In this document: positions 60,110 through 64,000 of the stretch, piece by piece
How positions within the stretch are numbered: position 1 is the first letter of the stretch
How the letters are laid out: each line of letters opens with the position of its first letter
NCBI RefSeq assembly: GCF_001896135.2
Contig: NZ_MPOH02000015.1
Coordinates: forward strand, 91,832-155,831
Direction: 5' to 3'
Source: Streptomyces phaeoluteigriseus
GTDB lineage: Bacteria; Actinomycetota; Actinomycetes; Streptomycetales; Streptomycetaceae
DNA length: 64,000 nt
Translations under genes and position numbers: made by a program
The notes under the pieces: model-generated
Told to the model about the DNA's origin: nothing
The model's input: the letters and a program-made list of their open reading frames with translations, nothing else
Database searches by the model: none

Positions 60110-61531
60110 ATGGAGGAACAGACCTACGATCCGGTTCTCGGCAGTGAGGACCTGCCCAAGTGGCGTCTGACGAACCCGCTGCGGCCACCGGCGCCCGGCC
60201 GGGCCCTGGTCCTCGTCCGGGACAGCGGACCCTCGCTGACGATCCGCAACGGCGAGGAGATCCCGTCGTCCCGCTTCGGGACGTACCGCAGCGTCTTCAC
60301 GGTCGACATGACCGAGCACCGCCTGATCCTCGACATCCCCCTGCTCAGCCGCGATCCCACGTTCTCCTTCCGCAGCCGGGTCGACCTGGTGTGCAAGGTC
60401 GCCGACCCCGCCGAGGTGGTCGGCCGCGGCATCCGCGACATGAGCGGCGCGCTGTACGGCCATCTGCGCAGGACACTGCGTTCGGTCGCCCGCGACTACG
60501 ACATCGCCGAGTTCCACGAGGCCGAGCGGGCGCTCAACACGGCGCTGGCCGGGTTCGGCGGGGACGACGCCATCCGGCTGCGCAACGTACAGATAGAACT
60601 GCTCGTCGACGAGGACGAGATCGTCGCGAGCGGACGCGAGTTCCGCGACGTCGTACGGGAGACCCGGCTGGACGGCATGCGGCGCCGGCGCCACCTGGAC
60701 ATGATCCGGGAGGAGGGCGTCGACGGCCTGATCGCCGACATCATGGAGAAGGAGGGCCCGCGCGCCGCCCTCGCCTGGATCGAGAAGGGCGAGGCGGAGA
60801 AGCGGGAGGTCCGGCGCGAGGTCATGCGCATGGTCCTGGAGCGGGGCGACGCCGACCGGGAGCCCTTCGAGCAGGCGGAGCTGGAACGCGCCGTGCTGGA
60901 GGAGGTACTGCGCGACGGCGACGGGCTGTTCGAGACCGCCACCCGGCGTGGCCGGCTCCGCGGCAGCCTGGCCCGAGCCCTGGAGCCCGGCACCGCCGAG
61001 GACGACGAACGCGCGCCGCTCACGGGCGAGGTGGTGAAGGAGGGGCGGTACGACGACACCCGGCGGCCGCCCGAGCCGGCGCCCCGAGAGGATCGGCCGG
61101 CCAGGCCCCGGCCCCGGATCACCGGCGGCGCCCCGGCCCGGCCCCGGTTCGGCGGGCCGCCGACGACGAACCACTGCCGGACACCGGAGTCTCCGGCGGC
61201 ACGGGTGCCGCCGGCGGCACCGGGGATCGCCACGACGACCGGTGGCGCACCGGCGACGGTGGGGCGGGCGCCCGTCCCGGGGACCGGCCCGGCACGCCGC
61301 ACCTCTGCGGCCCGCTACCCCGACGACGGGCCGTCCACGGGCGGTCCGGCGCCGGACGAGCGGCGGCGCACCGGCGACGACGCCGCTGACAGGGGCCGTA
61401 CCCCGGAAGGTGGCCGGTCCTCCGAGGGCGGCCGGGGCGAGGACGCCGGGCCCCGGGTCAGCCGGGTCCGCGGGACGGCCAAGCGGCCCCGCGGGGGCGG
61501 CAGCGGCACGCACGACGGGGAGCGACGATGA
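60110..61531 (+). CDS. SPFH/band-7-like protein with disordered Arg/Pro tail
   Basis: A 473-residue protein. Residues 50-165 follow the SPFH (band 7, stomatin-like) pattern: FTVDMTEHRLILDIPLLSRD, FRSRVDLVCKVADPAEVVGR, then LRRTLRSVARDYDIAEFHEA and IRLRNVQIELLVDEDEI. A charged coiled coil follows (180-300), then a long Pro/Arg/Gly-rich disordered tail. No transmembrane helix is seen. SPFH proteins scaffold membranes or oligomerise. Its stop overlaps the phosphatase start in an ATGA, so the two are coupled. The assignment is moderate. Confidence 0.6.
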   Translation: MEEQTYDPVLGSEDLPKWRLTNPLRPPAPGRALVLVRDSGPSLTIRNGEEIPSSRFGTYRSVFTVDMTEHRLILDIPLLSRDPTFSFRSRVDLVCKVADPAEVVGRGIRDMSGALYGHLRRTLRSVARDYDIAEFHEAERALNTALAGFGGDDAIRLRNVQIELLVDEDEIVASGREFRDVVRETRLDGMRRRRHLDMIREEGVDGLIADIMEKEGPRAALAWIEKGEAEKREVRREVMRMVLERGDADREPFEQAELERAVLEEVLRDGDGLFETATRRGRLRGSLARALEPGTAEDDERAPLTGEVVKEGRYDDTRRPPEPAPREDRPARPRPRITGGAPARPRFGGPPTTNHCRTPESPAARVPPAAPGIATTTGGAPATVGRAPVPGTGPARRTSAARYPDDGPSTGGPAPDERRRTGDDAADRGRTPEGGRSSEGGRGEDAGPRVSRVRGTAKRPRGGGSGTHDGERR

Positions 61532-62816
61532 CCGACCATGACCGCGCGGCACGGTACCCGGCCCCGGCCGGACCGCCTCTCGGCCCGCCCGGCTACCCGG
61601 CGCGCCCGGCCGGTGGCCCACCGCCGTCCCCCTGGCCGCCGGCATCGACACCGCAGGCTCCGGCTCCGCCGCCGTCCGGCCCGGTCGCCGCGGACGGATC
61701 GCGCGCACGGACCCCGGGGGATCCCCGTGAGGCCGCGCAGCGCTCCGTGCCGCAGCGGATCTGGTGCGAGGACCGGGAAGGGCTTCAGGCGCTCTCGGTG
61801 TGGACCGAGCAGGTGCCGGGCCGCGGAGAGGACGCCGAACCCTTCGTCGCACACCACCTGACCGGCACCCGGGGACTGCTCGCGGTCTTCGACGGTTCCG
61901 GCGCGCCGGTGCCGCACCCGTCTGGCAGGCGCCCGACGGGACCCAGCGCACCAGCGCCTGGGTCGGCGCCCGGGTGGCCCGGCTGGCCACCGACTGCTGG
62001 TTCCGCGACGTGGCGACCCGTGACGCGGAGGTCACGCCGGAAACCCTGCGCGAGTACCTGGAGTACTTCCTGGCGGCGGCACCGCAGCGCCGCAGCAAGA
62101 TCGGCGGGACCATGCGCCGCCAACTGCCCACCACCCTGGCCGCCGTGCACTACACCGTGCCTGCGTCGGGGGACGAACAGCGGCTGGAGCTGCACTCGTT
62201 GTGGGCCGGTGACTCCCGTGCGTACGTCCTGCGCCCCGACACCGGGCTGCACGTGCTGACCCGCGACCACACCAGGGAGAGCGACGCCCTCGAACTCCTG
62301 CGCTCCGACCCGCCGATGACCAACCTGGTCTGTGCCGACCGGGAGTTCGTGATCGACAGCCACCGGCTGGAGTACCCACTGCCCTGCGTCGTACTGGCCG
62401 CCTCCGACGGGTTCTTCGGCTATGTGCACACGCCGGCCGACTTCGAGTGGGTGCTGCTGCGCACCCTGCTCGAGGCGGGCTCCGTCGACGAGTGGGCCGA
62501 CCGGATCCGCCGCGAGGTCGTGGGGTACACGGCGGACGACGCGTCCCTGGCCCTCGTCGCCTTCGGCTACCGCGACTTCGCGAGCCTGCGCACCCGGTTC
62601 GCCGACCGGCTCACGTACCTGCACGACCGCTACGTACGCACCCGGCCCCACGGGCTGGACCGGTTCTCCCCCGCACCCGAGGCGGGCACGGCCTCCGCGG
62701 CGCCGGACGGCGCGGGCCTCCCGGCCCGCGTCCGCGAGTGGCAGGACACCACCTGGCACGCCTACCGCGCCGGATACGAGACCCACCTGCCCCCCGCACC
62801 CGAGGAGCGCGCATGA
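61528..62816 (+). pseudogene. PP2C-type protein phosphatase (frameshifted)
   Basis: A metal-dependent Ser/Thr phosphatase of about 429 residues if repaired. A Pro-rich N-terminus (residues 1-70) leads into the PP2C fold: GRGEDAEPFVAHH, GLLAVFDGSG, LHSLWAGDSRAYVLRPDTG, VVLAASDGFFGYV and YTADDASLALVAFGY, which supply the metal-binding aspartates. The frame breaks just after VFDGSG at about 61906; one added base gives a GGAG loop leading into APVWQAPDGTQRTSAW. It overlaps the kinase gene in an ATGA, which suggests it reverses that kinase. Confidence 0.8.
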
Positions 62817-64000
62817 AGAAGGGCGATGTCATCGGGGGCTACCGCATCACCAGCGAGCCCACGAACGCCAACGGCGGCAAATGCGTCTGGGCGTTCGCCG
62901 AGAAGGACGGCGGCCAGTACTTCGTCAAACGGTTCCTGGAGCCCAAGCGGCCCCGCGACGACGACACGAGGGACACTCCGAGTCTGCGCATCCGCCGCCA
63001 GCTCGCCCGTGAGTTCGAGGAGCGGCACCGGACGATCATGAAGCGGCTGCGCCCGGACGCGCGCGGCGGCGGCAACCTCGTGCTCGCCACCGACTTCTTC
63101 CACGAGGGCAGCACGTACTACAAGGTCACCGAGCGGATCGACACGTCCAGCCTGGAGAAGCCCCAGAGTCTCGAGCCCCGGCAGAAGATGGTGCTGCTCA
63201 AGACGCTCGGGATGAGCCTGAAGCAGCTCCACGACATCGGCATCGTGCACGGCGACCTCAAACCCCTGAACGTACTGGTTCAGAAGCGGGACGGCGCCGC
63301 CTTCCACACCGCGAAACTGATCGACTTCGACGATTCCTACGTCGCCGGGGACCCGCCGGGACCGGAGGAGATAGCCGGCGACTCGCTGTACGGGGCTCCC
63401 GAGTGGCGCCGTTACATGCGGGACGACGGATCCGTCGGCGGGGAGCAACTGACCTGCGCGGTGGACGTGTTCGCGCTGGGCCTGATGACCCACCTGTACC
63501 TGACGGGCGAACTCCCGCACCACGACAAGCGGTACGGCTCTCCGGCCGACGCGGTCGACGCGGGCGAGCAGCTCGAGCTGGACATCCGGCTCTCGGACAC
63601 GATGCTCGGACTGGTCCGCTCGATGACCGGGCGGGCTCCGGCGGGCCGGCCGCGCATGGCGACGTTCCTCAAGACGCTGTCCGACCCGAGCGTGTGTGCC
63701 CTGCAGCACCGGCGCCCGGGCAGCACCCGGCCCTCGACGGCCACCCGGCCGAAGTCCGGCGGCGCGGCGGGCGGCCGGACGCCGTCCCCGCACACCACCA
63801 AATCCTCTGGTGCCACCACGTCCTCCGACACCACGACGTCGTCCGGTACCACGCCCTCCGGCACCAAGGCGTCGTCCGGCACCACGTCCTCCGGCGCGAC
63901 GGCGTCTTCGGGCACCGGGCCGCGGACCAGCCGGATCAAGTCCACGATGAGGTCGGCGGGACGTCCGGGCGGGAGCGGTGGAGCACCCCGTGTCCCCAGG
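62813..64000 (+). CDS. Ser/Thr protein kinase (runs off the window)
   Basis: An open frame of 396 codons with no stop before the edge. The kinase domain covers residues 5-285: a Gly-containing loop near NANGGKCVWAF, the ATP-binding Lys in YFVKRFLEP, catalytic loop IVHGDLKPLNVLV, metal-binding IDFDDSY in place of DFG, and YGAPEWRRYM as the activation-end APE. The tail from about residue 305 is Ser/Thr/Gly-rich with repeated SSGTT-like units, a probable disordered linker to a further domain outside the window. It starts in an ATGA overlap with the phosphatase gene. Confidence 0.85.
   Translation, partial: MKKGDVIGGYRITSEPTNANGGKCVWAFAEKDGGQYFVKRFLEPKRPRDDDTRDTPSLRIRRQLAREFEERHRTIMKRLRPDARGGGNLVLATDFFHEGSTYYKVTERIDTSSLEKPQSLEPRQKMVLLKTLGMSLKQLHDIGIVHGDLKPLNVLVQKRDGAAFHTAKLIDFDDSYVAGDPPGPEEIAGDSLYGAPEWRRYMRDDGSVGGEQLTCAVDVFALGLMTHLYLTGELPHHDKRYGSPADAVDAGEQLELDIRLSDTMLGLVRSMTGRAPAGRPRMATFLKTLSDPSVCALQHRRPGSTRPSTATRPKSGGAAGGRTPSPHTTKSSGATTSSDTTTSSGTTPSGTKASSGTTSSGATASSGTGPRTSRIKSTMRSAGRPGGSGGAPRVPR

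Noticed and set aside
57836..62134. Minus-strand open frame of 1432 codons covering the NTPase and SPFH genes
   Set aside because: It is the antisense shadow of high-GC codons in real plus-strand genes. Its translation is Arg/Pro/Gly-rich with no domain, and it ends at the NTPase gene start with no ribosome-binding sequence.
1..64000. Specialised-metabolite cluster, prophage, tRNA or rRNA genes
   Set aside because: No PKS, NRPS or terpene synthase, no phage structural or integrase genes and no tRNA-like cloverleaf was recognised by reading; small RNAs cannot be excluded without a covariance search.

Overview
The window is chromosomal DNA from an actinomycete, almost certainly a Streptomyces. 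Support comes from the very high G+C with G/C in nearly every third codon position, frequent GTG/TTG starts, a HATPase/XRE/DUF397 (WhiJ-type) cluster, a c-di-AMP riboswitch in front of a cell-wall hydrolase gene, a PHO box in front of phoD, and Tat-type signal peptides. From memory the gene order (tripeptidyl aminopeptidase, urease, bio genes, purB, mug, a GntR regulator, an ECF sigma factor) matches the S. coelicolor SCO1230-SCO1270 region; this was not checked.

Layout. 0-1.2 kb: end of a SpoIIE/PP2C phosphatase and a lysophospholipid acyltransferase. 1.2-7.7 kb: secreted tripeptidyl aminopeptidase and the urease operon ureABCFGD, all on the minus strand. 7.8-11 kb: TetR regulator with two operator-like repeats and its divergent membrane protein, an orphan Phd antitoxin, a decayed ClpP-like gene and a small hypothetical. 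11-14 kb: riboswitch-controlled NlpC/P60 hydrolase and the HATPase/XRE/DUF397 trio. 13.9-18.4 kb: biotin genes, bioF divergent from bioBAD. 18.5-30.5 kb: LuxR-type regulator, lipase, methyltransferase, a Doc-like/RHH toxin-antitoxin pair, a MacB/FtsX-type ABC exporter, a GNAT enzyme, two CNNM/CorC-like membrane proteins and an SGNH hydrolase. 30.6-43.3 kb: purB, mug, an ABC-2 exporter divergent from a two-component system, ROK and GntR regulators, an ECF41 sigma factor with an alpha/beta hydrolase, and a DMT exporter divergent from a MocR regulator. 43.3-56.8 kb: phoD, a TM-ACT-GNAT protein, a PLP trans-sulfuration enzyme with an Lrp regulator, a DUF885 protein, a rhodanese with a second Lrp regulator, and sbcCD. 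57-64 kb: a five-gene plus-strand operon running off the window.

The most unusual part is that last operon: a 132-residue helical protein ending in an amyloid-like motif, a NTPase-like protein carrying a matching motif and a degenerate P-loop, an SPFH/band-7-like protein, a PP2C phosphatase and a Ser/Thr kinase. Three of the four junctions are short or overlapping. I read it as a candidate NLR-like signalling or conflict system.

A second pattern runs through the whole window. Nine otherwise well-conserved genes are broken by frameshifts (ureD, ureC, the LuxR gene, the ABC permease, the ABC-2 ATPase, GntR, sbcC three times, the NTPase gene, the PP2C gene); each break is consistent with loss of a single G or C, often in a G/C run or a CCGG/GGCC context. 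The MocR gene has a shift of opposite sign. This density looks more like consensus error in a long-read assembly than real gene decay, so the 'pseudogene' entries are broken in this sequence but may be intact in the organism.

The region also has many short tandem repeats: 13, 19, 32, 33 and 42 bp arrays and a G-rich degenerate array of about 380 bp. I saw no tRNA, rRNA, CRISPR array, complete insertion sequence or prophage.
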